Notes: generated by a model from the letters alone, not told the origin. Positions 12,848-23,317 are shown, counted from the first letter of the stretch. The stretch is DNA of 64,000 nt from Pipra filicauda (GCF_003945595.2 NW_024104667.1:124001-188000); one strand, 5' to 3'. Made by a program: numbers and translations.

Positions 12848-15800
12848 CTATCCACATTTGCTGCAGGCACGCTGGTGGCTTATGAGGCCAATACGTGACA
12901 GACAAATCCGATTGCAAAAGGCACAGCAGAAAGACTCCTTAGATGGTGTATTCTGCAATACACGGTTCTTTCTGCGTTGCCTTTTTTCCTCGAGGGTGAT
13001 CCTGCGTGTGTTCTCAAAGGAGACAGCTGCGTTATAGATGGTGTGTCTCCAGGCCTCCCGATTTGAGGCCAGAGTAGACCAGTTATGGTGATCAATATGG
13101 CCAAGGCTGAGATGTTGTTTCAGGGAGTCCTTGTATCTTTTCTTCGGGGCTCCTCTCATGCGGCAGCCAGTGGCAAGTTCACCGTAAAGCAAGATCTTAG
13201 GGAGGCGGTGGTCCTTCATCCTGGAGACGTGCCCTGCCCAACGCAGCTGTGTTCTCATCAGCATGGCCTCGATACTTGTGATAGCTGCTTGCTCTAGAAC
13301 AGATGTATTGGTCACATAGTCTGACCAGTGGATGTTTAGAATTGTACGGAGGCAGCGTTGATGGAAGCGTTCTAAGAGACGCAGGTGGTGGCGGTAGATG
13401 ACCCATGATTCAGATCCATATAAGAGAGTAGACAACACTATGGCTTTGTAAACACTGATCTTGGTGCTTTTCTTCAAGTGTTTATTACGCCATACTCTTT
13501 TATGGAGTTTTCCAAAAGCACTATATGCCTTTGCTAATCTGTTGTCTATCTCTCCGTCAATCTTACCATCTGAGGAGATGAGGCTACCGAGGTAATTAAA
13601 CTGTTGGACTGATTTGAGCTCTGATTGACCAATGGTGATGTGGGGATGATGGGGGACATCCTGAGGTGCAGGCTGATGGAGGACCTCTGTCTTCTTTAAG
13701 CTGACCTCCAGACCAAAGAGCTCAGCAGCATCTGCAAAGCAGGATGTTAAACGCTGCAGAGCTGCTTCTGTGTGGGCAACAAGGGCGGCGTCATCAGCAT
13801 AAAGCAGCTCCCGGACAAGATGGTTTAAGGTCTTAGTGTGGGCCTTCAGTCGCCTTAGATTGAATAGACTTCCATCAGTACGGTATCGAATGTAGATACC
13901 GTCCTGATCATTGAGGTCTGCTGTGGCCCTTTGGAGCATCAAGCTAAAGAAGACGGTGAATAGGGTAGGAGCGAGAACGCAGCCTTGTTTCACACCATTC
14001 TTAATTAAAAAGGGCTCAGAAAGTGTGTTGCCATATCTGACTTGGCCATGCTGATCCTCATGGAGTGAGATGATCATTTTGAGGAATTTAGGGGGACAAC
14101 CTAAACGTTCCAAAATCTGCCACAGACCTTTTCTGCTCACAGTATCGAAAGCCTTGGTGAGGTCGACAAAGGTTACATAGAGAGCTTTGTTCTGTTCCCT
14201 ACACTTCTCTTGCAGTTGTCTGAGGACAAATACCATGTCTGTGGTGCTCCTGTTGGCTCTGAAACCACACTGACTTTCAGGAAGGATACCTTCTGCTATA
14301 GTGGGTATTAGTCTGTTCAAGAGTATTCTTGCCAGGATTTTGCCAGCAATGGAGAGCAGAGTAATACCACGATAGTTTGAGCAGTCAGATTTAATTCCTT
14401 TCTTCTTATACAAGGTGATGATGACTGCATCACGAAGGTCAGATGGTAGTTCGCCGAGTTCCCAACAGCGCACCACGAACTCATGGAATTTGGTGTGGAG
14501 TGCAGGGCCCCCGTGTTTCCAGATTTCAGGTGGAATTCCATCAATCCCAGCTGCCTTGCCGATTTTCACCTGCTGTATGGCCTTGAGGGTTTCTCCTAGA
14601 GTGGGGGCAGTATCCAATTCATACTTTACTGGTTGTTGTGTGATGGACTGAATTGCTGAGTCTTGGACTGTGCGGTTGGTACTGAATAGAGTCTGAAAGT
14701 GTTCAGACCATCGATTCAGAATGGAGGTTTTATCTGTCAGAAGTGTTTGACCATCAGCGCTGAGTAGAGGGCTTTGTACCTGGTATGTAGGCCCGTATGC
14801 TGTTTTCAAGGCCTCATAGAAACCTCTGTGATCACCTGTATCTGCGCATAATTGAGTTTTTTCAGCTAGATCAATCCACCATTTGTTCTGGATGTCACGG
14901 AGTTTCTGTTGGAGCTTGCTGCATGCAAGACGAAAGGTTGTTTTTCTTGCGTGACAGGATGGCAGTGCAAGGTGTGCTTGGTGGGCAGTTCTCTTCTTCC
15001 TCAACAAGTCTTGGATTTCTTGGTTGTTTTCGTCAAACCAATCCTTGTTCTTCTTGAGGGAGAACCCTAAGGATTCTTCGGAGGATTGCAGGATGCTGTT
15101 TTTAATATGATGCCAGATTGTTTCAGGAGAGGAATCTGCAGAAACTGTGGGAATGTTATCGAGCTTAGTTTGAAGGTTTGCCTGGAAACTGTCTCTTACT
15201 GTGGCTGATTGGAGATTGTTAACTTGGAGTTTTCTCCTTGGGATGCTGCCCCTTTTTGGTTTGATTTTGATCTTGAAATTGAGTTTACAGCGCACCAGCC
15301 GATGGTCTGTTTGGCATTCTGCGCTGGGCATCACGCGGGTATGGTGGACATCGCGGACATCTCTCCGTCGCACCAGGACATAATCGATGAGGTGCCAATG
15401 CTTAGAACGGGGGTGCATCCAGGTTGTCTTCAGACTATCTTTCTGCTGAAAGATAGTATTAGTGATGGTGAGTTGTTGCTCTGCACAGAATTCTAGCAGA
15501 AGTCGACCATTATCATTGCAGTTTCCAACACCATGCTTGCCTAATACACCTTTCCAAACTTCAAAATTCTTGCCTACTCTGGCGTTGAAATCACCAAGGA
15601 TAATGATCTTATCGTCTGCAGGGACCTTTTGGGTAAGGAGGCGCAGGTCAGTGTAAAATTTATCTTTTTCAGCAGGGTCAGCTTGGAGAGTTGGGGCATA
15701 TATACTAAAGATGACAACATGTTGCTTGTTGTTTAGTGGAAGGCGTAGGGAGATAATGCGGTCAGAGTGACCTGTCGGCAGATTTTCGAGTTTAGGAACA

Positions 15801-16144
15801 ATAGAGTTTTTGATCATGAAGCCGACTCCTGAGAGGTGTTTTTCGGTTCTGGGCTTGCCTGACCAAAAGAGTGTGTAACCGGCACCATGTTCTCTGAGGC
15901 TGCCTTCTTCATGAAGGCGAACTTCACTGAGAGCGGCAATGTCGATGTTGAGACGAGCCAGCTCATGGGCAATTAGGGCAGACCGACGCTCAGGACGTCC
16001 GCTATCCGCAGAATCGAGCATGGTTCTGATGTTCCAACATGCTAGAGTTAATTTAGGTACACCTTTGGAGGCAGGTGCGTGCCTTTGACTTTTCTTTGTG
16101 CGACCGCATTGGAGGAAGATGCCCGTTGGCCTGCGGTTAACCAA
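12848..16144 (-). CDS. LINE polyprotein: APE endonuclease, reverse transcriptase, C-terminal zinc knuckle
   Basis: 1098 codons, uninterrupted. The protein nicks target DNA and copies its own RNA at the nick (target-primed reverse transcription). The APE endonuclease spans about residues 30-290 and shows WNIR (Asn38), SEVR (Glu74), YAPT (149-152), GDFNARVG (184-191), IDY (253-255) and TDH (279-281), so every catalytic position is present. The reverse transcriptase spans about 520-870, with YRGITLLS (591-598), FVDLTKAFD (659-667, Asp661), KQGCVLAPTLF (719-729) and YADD (782-785). A maturase-like thumb follows, then a C2HC finger, Cys1074-x2-Cys1077-x12-His1090-x3-Cys1094. The first codon of the listed frame is TTG; the frame is open back to a TAA at 16172-16174 with no ATG. 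The first in-frame ATG is codon 42, past Asn38, so the start is unresolved. Confidence 0.96.
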   Translation of the reverse strand: MVNRRPTGIFLQCGRTKKSQRHAPASKGVPKLTLACWNIRTMLDSADSGRPERRSALIAHELARLNIDIAALSEVRLHEEGSLREHGAGYTLFWSGKPRTEKHLSGVGFMIKNSIVPKLENLPTGHSDRIISLRLPLNNKQHVVIFSIYAPTLQADPAEKDKFYTDLRLLTQKVPADDKIIILGDFNARVGKNFEVWKGVLGKHGVGNCNDNGRLLLEFCAEQQLTITNTIFQQKDSLKTTWMHPRSKHWHLIDYVLVRRRDVRDVHHTRVMPSAECQTDHRLVRCKLNFKIKIKPKRGSIPRRKLQVNNLQSATVRDSFQANLQTKLDNIPTVSADSSPETIWHHIKNSILQSSEESLGFSLKKNKDWFDENNQEIQDLLRKKRTAHQAHLALPSCHARKTTFRLACSKLQQKLRDIQNKWWIDLAEKTQLCADTGDHRGFYEALKTAYGPTYQVQSPLLSADGQTLLTDKTSILNRWSEHFQTLFSTNRTVQDSAIQSITQQPVKYELDTAPTLGETLKAIQQVKIGKAAGIDGIPPEIWKHGGPALHTKFHEFVVRCWELGELPSDLRDAVIITLYKKKGIKSDCSNYRGITLLSIAGKILARILLNRLIPTIAEGILPESQCGFRANRSTTDMVFVLRQLQEKCREQNKALYVTFVDLTKAFDTVSRKGLWQILERLGCPPKFLKMIISLHEDQHGQVRYGNTLSEPFLIKNGVKQGCVLAPTLFTVFFSLMLQRATADLNDQDGIYIRYRTDGSLFNLRRLKAHTKTLNHLVRELLYADDAALVAHTEAALQRLTSCFADAAELFGLEVSLKKTEVLHQPAPQDVPHHPHITIGQSELKSVQQFNYLGSLISSDGKIDGEIDNRLAKAYSAFGKLHKRVWRNKHLKKSTKISVYKAIVLSTLLYGSESWVIYRHHLRLLERFHQRCLRTILNIHWSDYVTNTSVLEQAAITSIEAMLMRTQLRWAGHVSRMKDHRLPKILLYGELATGCRMRGAPKKRYKDSLKQHLSLGHIDHHNWSTLASNREAWRHTIYNAAVSFENTRRITLEEKRQRRKNRVLQNTPSKESFCCAFCNRICLSRIGLISHQRACSKCG

Positions 16145-16537
16145 CCGGGTGAAAGTGGAGATGAGCTTTGTTTAGGCCACCTTTTCTAGGCCCCTCTCCG
16201 AGTGGAGCAAGCAGTGCTGTCCTTGGAAAGGCTGCTTGGTCGTTCAGGGTGCTGCCCCAAGAGACTGTCATCTCCGGTCAGTCTCAAATGACCAATATCC
16301 TGAACCGCCTGCATGCAGGGTTGAGTCTGCGGCTCCCAGTGCATCTTTCACCTGCCGTTTCGACCCTCGCCCGTCGCTACAGGACTTTTTGCATGTGGGT
16401 AAAGCCTTCAAGCCTGCGCAATGGATTTTTTAGGTGAGATGCAGTATGCGCGGAACTGAACCCACCCTTTAATCCTGAGGTTCATCTGCCAGGGCCGAGC
16501 GAGCTTGGACGGTGGCAGTGAGGTCCTCAGGACGTAG

Positions 16538-16669
16538 GTTTGATTAGAGTGACCTTCTCTTAGATGGATGGCCTTACAGGGCTAAGCGAGCTCCATCTGC
16601 CCGGGTTTGGGATTAGAGTTGACCTTCTCCTAGGATGACTGCCAGAAGGCTAATGAGCTCATCCTGCCC
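16538..16669 (-). repeat. Two tandem 5' UTR repeats, each with its own hairpin
   Basis: Copies at 16538-16602 and 16605-16669 share the frame GTTTG-GATTAGAGT-GACCTTCTC-TAG...GAGCTC-AT-CTGCCC. In each copy an arm pair closes a stem, but with different sequences: AGATGGA with TCCATCT (16562-16568, 16592-16598) and AGGATGA with TCATCCT (16632-16638, 16659-16665). Both stems are perfect Watson-Crick matches, so changes on one arm are compensated on the other. Confidence 0.75.
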
Positions 16670-17279
16670 ACAGATTTATTGTATCCGACCCTGTAGTTTT
16701 GACCTGTCTGGCATGGGTGACCCTACTGAAGGCATGTACCATCGCCAGCGTAGCTCGCAACCACATAGGGGTATACAGGTTGCATTCTTACTATTAAAAA
16801 TGATTAGGCCAAGTCTTACACTACCTAGGTTTCTGCCATCTGTCTATATTCAATCCCAGGGAAGCACCCAGGAACAGCCCTTTGTCCTGACCAACCTTAC
16901 AGGATGTAACAGATAAATCCAGGACATACCAAACCTGGGCAGTAGCCACGGGTGAACCAAAAACAAACAAACGAGCGAAACTGTTCTGGCCACCGTACCC
17001 ATCTAGGGCTCGAGGCCCTCTCTAGGCCCCAGTCCGACCAAGATCTCCAAGCCCCAGAGGAAACTATTATCCACTCTGATCTTGTCCTCCCCCCACCGTG
17101 TTTCCTCATATCTTCCCACGCACCTGACCACCCTCCAGTCTGAGGACCCCCACAGCCTGCCTGGTACCCCCCCCCCTCCCCAAACCAGACCGGCAAACCT
17201 CTGTGTATTCCGAGGCTTCAATTCTCCTCTCTCTCCTTTCTCACGAGGGCATAAGGTCACGCCGGTGAAGCTCCCTCTC

Positions 17280-17366
17280 TCCTTTCCCGCTGGGGGGGGA
17301 GGGGACCGGGGGCGGCCCCGCGCGGGACCCCGGGGCGGCCCCGCGCGGAACCGCGGGAGCGGCCCC
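17280..17366 (-). promoter_or_regulatory. GC-rich 5' terminus of the LINE, probable internal promoter
   Basis: About 85 bp of almost pure G and C, with the block CGGCCCCGCGCGG present twice, directly abutting the right target-site duplication. Non-LTR elements carry their promoter at the start of their own transcript, and GC-box/CpG-rich ends are a common form. The surrounding DNA is AT-rich, so this composition belongs to the element. Promoter activity is inferred. Confidence 0.6.
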
Positions 17367-17378
17367 CAGTAGAATAAT
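17367..17378. repeat. Target-site duplication, right copy
   Basis: CAGTAGAATAAT, identical to 12796-12807, directly follows the GC-rich 5' end of the minus-strand LINE. The empty site would join the bases before 12808 to AACAGTTGT at 17379. Confidence 0.93.
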
Positions 17379-18770
17379 AACAGTTGTAAAAAACACTAAA
17401 TCTTTTTCTTCATCTGTTTCTGACATATGTATTTTCTTTCTTTCTGGGAGTGACTTCTTTCAGATAGTAAGACCAAACAGCTTAATTCATGTCTGGTCAG
17501 TTCTTGTTTCTCATTCATGAGCACAAAGGTGTGAAGTCAGGTTGGAAAATGTTTTTCCTCTGTTACTGGGGTTATTCACTATTGGTGGGAGCTAATAAGG
17601 GAAGTGGTGAATTTGCTGTCTCTTGGGGACTGCAGATCAGAGTTGCCATTCTAGAAGAGATGCTATAGGCAAAGTTATTGGTCTCAGCACACAGGTATAC
17701 AGCAAAATGTTTTGTAATACATAGACAGTCAGCTAACATGCCCCTGTTTTTAACTCATCTGTGTAAGGTACAGTAGATTATTAGCATTCTTAGAATGTTT
17801 TGTTGTCATGTAAAAAAAAAATCTGTGTAAAATCTATTAGCTGGGAGAATATATAAAGTGAAATCCAGAAATTGAAACCCTACAAAGGGATTAGGCCGGG
17901 TGACAGTATCTATTGTGGTGTTGCCTCCCAGGATCACACCTACATTTCCTTACTTTGCCCCCGCCACCTCCCAGAAATACTCTGCAGCACTGTGCTAGTA
18001 CATCACGAGCCAAAGGATGGTATGTTTAGACACCTCCCAGTTAAACTTGAGATCAACCACTGTGCAAATGTGTAAAAAAAAATAAAAAATAATTTAAAAA
18101 ATTACATAACTGCTTTCTCCTATTTTATTCCACAGAAGGAAACAATCAAAAAAAAAGTGGAAAAAATATTAGGTATTCATCAGCTAATGGCCTATTTTTA
18201 TAAAAAGTGAGAAAGTATTTCTGGTTTTACATCTTTACCTAACTTTCCCTGGATATATAGAAATTATGTTTTCAGACGCCTTCCTTTTGCAGCCTCAATA
18301 AGACTATACAAGCAATGAAAAAGCCAGAAAGTCTGCAAATATAGGGTCTATACCATTTGCCTCATGCTGAAATTTTACAGAATTATTTGGGAGCACCCAC
18401 CTGTAGGCACAAAGGTGTCTTCTGGTGCCAGAGTGCTTTTTACAGAGGCTGGCATAGGCTAGGAAGCTGTGTGATAGAGACAACACTCTTCTGCCTCTGC
18501 ACAGAGGCTGCTAATGCTCTCAGAAAGCTCTGCCTTGCTGGAAGAGCACCATTTCTTCTGCTTCCCAAAAACTGTTGTATAATTTAGGAGGGAGGATCAG
18601 GCACTTTACCTTCTTAAAATAGAGAAGGATGCTATTGCAAGTATCCCTATCAGTGTTTTGTCTTTTGTCTGGGACTGGTGTTCAGGGAACTCGCAGACCT
18701 TTGACTCACGGTGACATAGTGTTTGAACTCCTGTACACATTATAATAAAAAAAAAGTGTCAATATGTTTT
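17379..18770. other. Non-coding stretch, nothing recognised
   Basis: AT-rich DNA with a few A runs (for example about 18074-18090). No gene, splice-flanked exon or repeat family was recognised. Confidence 0.5.
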
Positions 18771-18975
18771 CATAGAATCAGAATTGTTTGAGTTGGAAGG
18801 GACGTAGAGGACATATAAAGGTTATCTGTTTTAACACCCCTGCAGTAAGCAGGGATATCTTCAACTAGATCAGCTTGCTCAGAGCCCCATCCAACTTGAC
18901 CTTGAAAGCTGGGCATCTACTGCCTCTCTGGGCAACCTGTTCCAGTGTCTCACCACCCTCATTGTATTCTGTTCA
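18771..18975 (-). mobile_element. CR1 LINE 3' fragment
   Basis: The plus strand reads CATAGAATCAGAATTGTTTG then AGTTGGAAGGGA, the reverse complement of a CR1 3' end. It continues through the CATCCAACTTGACCTTGAA and GGCAACCTGTTCCAGTGTCTC blocks. It is 5'-truncated near 18975. Confidence 0.88.
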
Positions 18976-19253
18976 TTATTTAAATGGCTCAAAGGGTGAC
19001 AGTTCGCTGGGCTGCAGTGATTTGAACCATTTCTGTGACAATATGCAAGAACTATTCACACATGAGAAAGAAGGTATTTGTTTATTTTTAATTTTTTTTT
19101 TTAATGTACAAACCTGTGATGTACCCTCTCAAAATACTGAAGTCAACAGCTTTCCTTACTGTTGTGACCCACCCAAGAAAGCGGAGGGTAACCAAGGTTA
19201 TTAATAAATCCCTGGAGTGGATTAGAGTGAAATGACACTGAATAATCAGTGTT

Positions 19254-19990
19254 TGTAAACATATATGTGTAGGGTTTATTTTGCAGCAATTTTATTTCAA
19301 AGGGTAAACAGGTATGTGGCCGTTTCGGTTGTTATCATTCTATAGCAATACAGCAATATTAAAGCATCTATAGCAATAAAGCAACATTAGAACATAGCAA
19401 TATGATACTATTAAAGCATAGCAATATTAAGGCATCTATAGCAATATCATCCACAGCAGTATAGCAATCATTAGAGCATAAGGATAACACTTAAGGAAAT
19501 GCATAGGGGAGGAAAAGGGAAAGAAAGGATAAAGGTGGAAAGATAGATATATATATATATATAGTCACCACCCGCAGGGTCCAGCGATGAAACTTGGTAG
19601 TTGCAACTTCAATGTCTGTTAGTTGAAGTGGTGGTCTTGATCCATTGGGGCTGGGAGAAGCACCCCCCCAAAACTCAAAGAAGTTATGAGTTATTACACA
19701 CTTCTAGCTCAGGTGGGAATACCTTGTACCTCCCTGGGGTGGGGAGTTAAACAATTGGTAGTGCCATGAGCCATGCCATGAGCCTCTTCTTAGCCTCTTC
19801 CCTTTCTCAGGCAGGTATCTGCACCCATGATAGCTGGACAATGGCACCCACTTATCTGATCCTTCAGCAGTATTCAGGGGGTGTGGTTGGCTTTGCTGGA
19901 TGAGCAGCTGCTTCTTTTCAGTTTGCAGACAGTCTTTTGGTGATCTTAGAATGTGTAAATCATTACCTGTTTCAGTCTCTGACATTTACA
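19254..19990 (-). mobile_element. ERV LTR, minus orientation, with internal minisatellite
   Basis: The segment starts TGTAAAC and ends ATTTACA on the plus strand, a short inverted terminal match. On the minus strand AATAAA signals lie at 19275-19280 and 19291-19296, close to the 3' end, as in an LTR with R near its end. A degenerate repeat of the kind CATCTATAGCAATA occupies about 19337-19480, and a TA run lies at about 19545-19562. No target duplication was found. Family not identified; assignment to avian ERV LTRs is by general resemblance. Confidence 0.5.
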
Positions 19991-22929
19991 AATTATATAA
20001 TATTTTTTTCCAAAAGTATATGGTCAGATATGTTTAATTATAAAAGATTATTGATATTACTAAATTTTCTATGTTTGAGAAAAAAGATAGATGCCAGAAG
20101 CTAATTTTTTTTTCTGGTAATAAGTGGTAGATTTAAAAAAAAGAAATTTTGCAATTTTAGACTTAAAACGTATTTCAGAGCAGTCAGTCTAAGCAGACTG
20201 ATGCGCATCCAAAAGCACAGCCTTTTGTATAGCTCAAGCTGGTGTAAACGTACTACCTATTAATACAGTAGGATGTTTAGCATCAGAATGAATCTGACAT
20301 TTGTGAGTCTAGTTCCTGACAAGTGAATTAAGGAGGCAGATTCCTTTTTCTAGGTGTTTTTTTTTCAAGCATAAATTTTGTGATTGAAAAGAAGCTTTCC
20401 AAAATGTAGTTGATATATGCTGTGTTTCTGCAAACTACTCTTTGAGCATGCAAATGTTTGCATATGTACTTGCAAAGTCTTAGAAGCTCAATCTTACAAG
20501 CAAGTATATTTCAAACTAGATAGCTGATAGTGCTGTGCTGCTTTGTAATCAGAAGGTCCATGAGCTCACCTAGCTGAAGGTAAATGTCACCTCAATTTGC
20601 TTTTAATCCTTGCAATTTCTGCAATGGCTCCCAAATCTGGCTTTTAATTAAAAAGCACAGTAGCCTATCCAAATTAGAAAAGACAGAACCTGACAAGTAC
20701 AGTACTTATTTTGCTTTACCTACAATAAACGGATATATTTCCAGGAACTTGCAAGATGCTATTAAATATTTCTTATTGTCCCCTTTTCCTTCACATTTAT
20801 TTTAAAATAATGAAACTCCTCATCCTCTGATGATCCATACCGTATTTTAGCCATTTATACTCAGCAAATGACAGTATAATTGACTCCTTTTCTCTTACAC
20901 TTTTTTAATCCTCACCTAACAATTAAAAACAGAACAATGCTGTGCTTTCACATGTGTGAAACCAGTGCTGATCTCAGAGCTGTGCTGGCATGGTGTCTGA
21001 ACATCAGCACTCAAAAGCAGAAATATGCTGGATGAGGAAGAGAAGGAACCCTGTGGCACTGATTCCACACAAATCACTTCAGGGAGTTGACATCAATGCT
21101 GGTCAGATACAAAAGAGGGAAAAAAACCTGTGCTTTCATATTTTAAGACATAAATTCTTCTTTCTCTGAAGTGGGTACAGAGGTTTTTTCCCACTTGTGT
21201 TACCCACAACATGAGCAGGTCTGCTCAGTCTCAGTTCAGTGTCAATTGTGCATCCTAATATGGTGCTTCTCCTGCTTCCATGGATAGACAAGTTTCGTGA
21301 TCCCAAATATCCCTTTTCCTGTCTGATTACTGTGGTCAAAGCAGGACCAGCGTGGGTACCACTGCCAATGACATTATTTTCAGTTAAAATTAAATGCTGT
21401 CTGTGCATTTTCACTTGCTGAGACTGCCTTCCTGTTGCTGCAACATCCCTTTTGGCCTCTAGCAAGCACAGAGAGTTCTGCTATGAAACCAAGCGGGACC
21501 AGGATGCAAGCCTGTCTTTGAGGCATTAGCTCTTCCTGCTCTGGGGACTTGACCACCAGATAAAAGGAAACAGAGCTACTTGCAAGCAAGCTAGATGAGG
21601 ACTTGAAACTCAGTTTTAGTGAATTTATTTGCCCTCATACTTAAGCGCAAAACAACGTGCTCTCACAAGCCTCATGGCACACTCTTGGCATTTTGTATTA
21701 TTTTATTCTTCCAAGCACATATGTATGGGTACTTACAACACCCTGGGTTTAGATGCTGTCCAGTGGCAGGAAGAATATACATTATCCCATTGTCTTTGTT
21801 GGTGGTTGTAGGAGTGCAGCTATGGGGTTTTCTAGTGAAAAAACCTAGCAGTAGAATGACAGAGGAGCATTTGGTTTTCTTCTTGCTTGGATGATATTTT
21901 TATACACTCTTTTATGATATTTTTAAAAATCTTTACAGTTTTTATTGTAGACTTCTGGTTGGGTTTTTTATCAGGTCTTCTGGTTTACAGGCACAGATTC
22001 TCAGAGGAATATTTTGCTACCCTCTTCTCCTCCAATAGAAAAAGGTCATTGCATTTGCAACATCAGCTTAGAGCAAAATGACATCTAGGGCCTGACCACC
22101 CTTTTATTTGCACTGAAATCAAGGGAAGTTGCATGAAAAGTTCTGCTGGTCCCACTTCAGCATCTGGAGTTAAAGGCTAAACAACCAGAACATATGCAGC
22201 TCGCCACACACAGAGTGTTATCTGTAAAGCCAATACATCAGGGTGGGGCCATCTTCCTTTGCTGTTGTAGGAGCTTAACCACCTTGAGTTTCATAAATGA
22301 GAGACTATCTCTGTTCTGATGATGCTGCTTCTTGTAGGCACTTCAAAGTCATTCCACAGTGCACTGTCTACCTTCAGCAGGAAGGAAGGGTGGACACTAT
22401 GGCTTATCTGTGACTGTAGATTTCACAGCTTTTGTGGTTTTAACCCTACAGTGACAGGTTCTAAATAAAATTAAGAAATATTAAACCTCTTGGTAGGAGG
22501 GATAAGAGGAAATTAACCAAATTCAAGGATCTTGGTCTTATAAAATAACATTTTCTTGCTGGCATTTTGCAGGAAATTCTATATATGAAGTTATATGTAT
22601 GAAGTTTAGAGTATGTTAGCAGAACTGATGATGGAGATGTCTTTCTTGAACTGAATTAAAATAAACACTTGTTCTCTAGCATTTTTCAAGGAAGAAAAAG
22701 GTAGGTTAATGTGCTATTTTTCACCAGGACATAGAAAACAAACTAAAATACATGCTGACAGCAAAATTCAGTGCAAGTTTGCTCTTGGGACTGGGTGGGT
22801 AGAGTAATGAAAAAAACCTATTTGGTTTTTTAAGACTCGTAAGGGAAAAAATAGGAAAACAGAATTAATGACACTATGTAGTGGTAAGTATTCTCAATTG
22901 TTCTGATTCAAAGAAATCCTTAAACAATA
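19991..22929. other. Non-coding stretch, no gene recognised
   Basis: About 2.9 kb of AT-rich DNA. The open frames around 21136-21894 overlap on both strands and carry no recognisable domain or consistent splice sites, so I treat them as chance. Confidence 0.45.
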
Positions 22930-23317
22930 TGTAAAGTACACTTTTATTATGGCTGGGGGATGCAGAGGGGTTTCACTCCCCCATGCATTCCACCGAGAAA
23001 AGAAACACAACAGTTTTTATACATTTGGAAGGAGTGAATTTCAAAAATTATCTATCATATACACTCTTTACGAAGTCTGCCTTATCTAAATAGACATTTG
23101 GTTGCCTAACTCCAATTCTTCTTATTATAGAGTGGTTACATAAAGTTTTATAATGTCAAACAGCTTAGATTCCCCCCAACCCTCTTCTGTCTCCCTTGCA
23201 ATACTACATGCTAAAAAGTCTTTTCCGCATTCCCTGACAGTCCCTTTTGGTTTACGTAAGCTAGCTTTGTCTTAATTGCCCACAATTTGGGCAGCAACCT
23301 TCTTTCAAGCAGTTACA
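22930..23317 (-). mobile_element. Short ERV LTR (about 390 bp), minus orientation
   Basis: On the minus strand the segment begins TGTAACTG and ends TTTACA. It holds a TATA box (GTATAAAAAC, near 23015) and, about 70 bp downstream, an AATAAAA at about 22946. This spacing is a compact U3-R-U5 layout like avian ERVK-type LTRs. The sequence ACAAT occurs at both edges and could be a 5-bp duplication, but the frame with TG...CA does not fit it exactly, so the ends are uncertain by a few bases. Confidence 0.6.

Larger units (their letters stand above)
12808..17366 (-). mobile_element. Full-length RTE-type non-LTR retrotransposon (AviRTE candidate), 4.56 kb
   Basis: A complete minus-strand element lies between perfect 12-bp target-site duplications. 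In transcript order it has a GC-rich 5' terminus (17366-17280), a 5' UTR of about 1.2 kb with two hairpin-bearing tandem repeats, a single intact endonuclease plus reverse transcriptase frame, a 3' UTR of only 40 nt, and a short ATGATG-like end with no long poly(A). A very short 3' UTR with a short microsatellite-like end is typical of the RTE clade, in contrast to the avian CR1 copies around it. AviRTE, a bird/nematode horizontally transferred RTE family, is the best candidate I know, but this rests on recollection. Intact frame, perfect duplications and many retained CpGs all indicate a recent insertion. Confidence 0.93.

Noticed and set aside
13197..15656. Numerous plus-strand and alternate-frame open frames of 60-95 codons
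   Set aside because: Shadows of the LINE endonuclease/RT frame.
16897..17260. Two overlapping minus-strand frames (99 and 85 codons) in the LINE 5' UTR, possible ORF1
   Set aside because: No recognisable ORF1 motif, GC-rich composition makes long frames likely, and they compete with each other; sister copies would be needed to decide.
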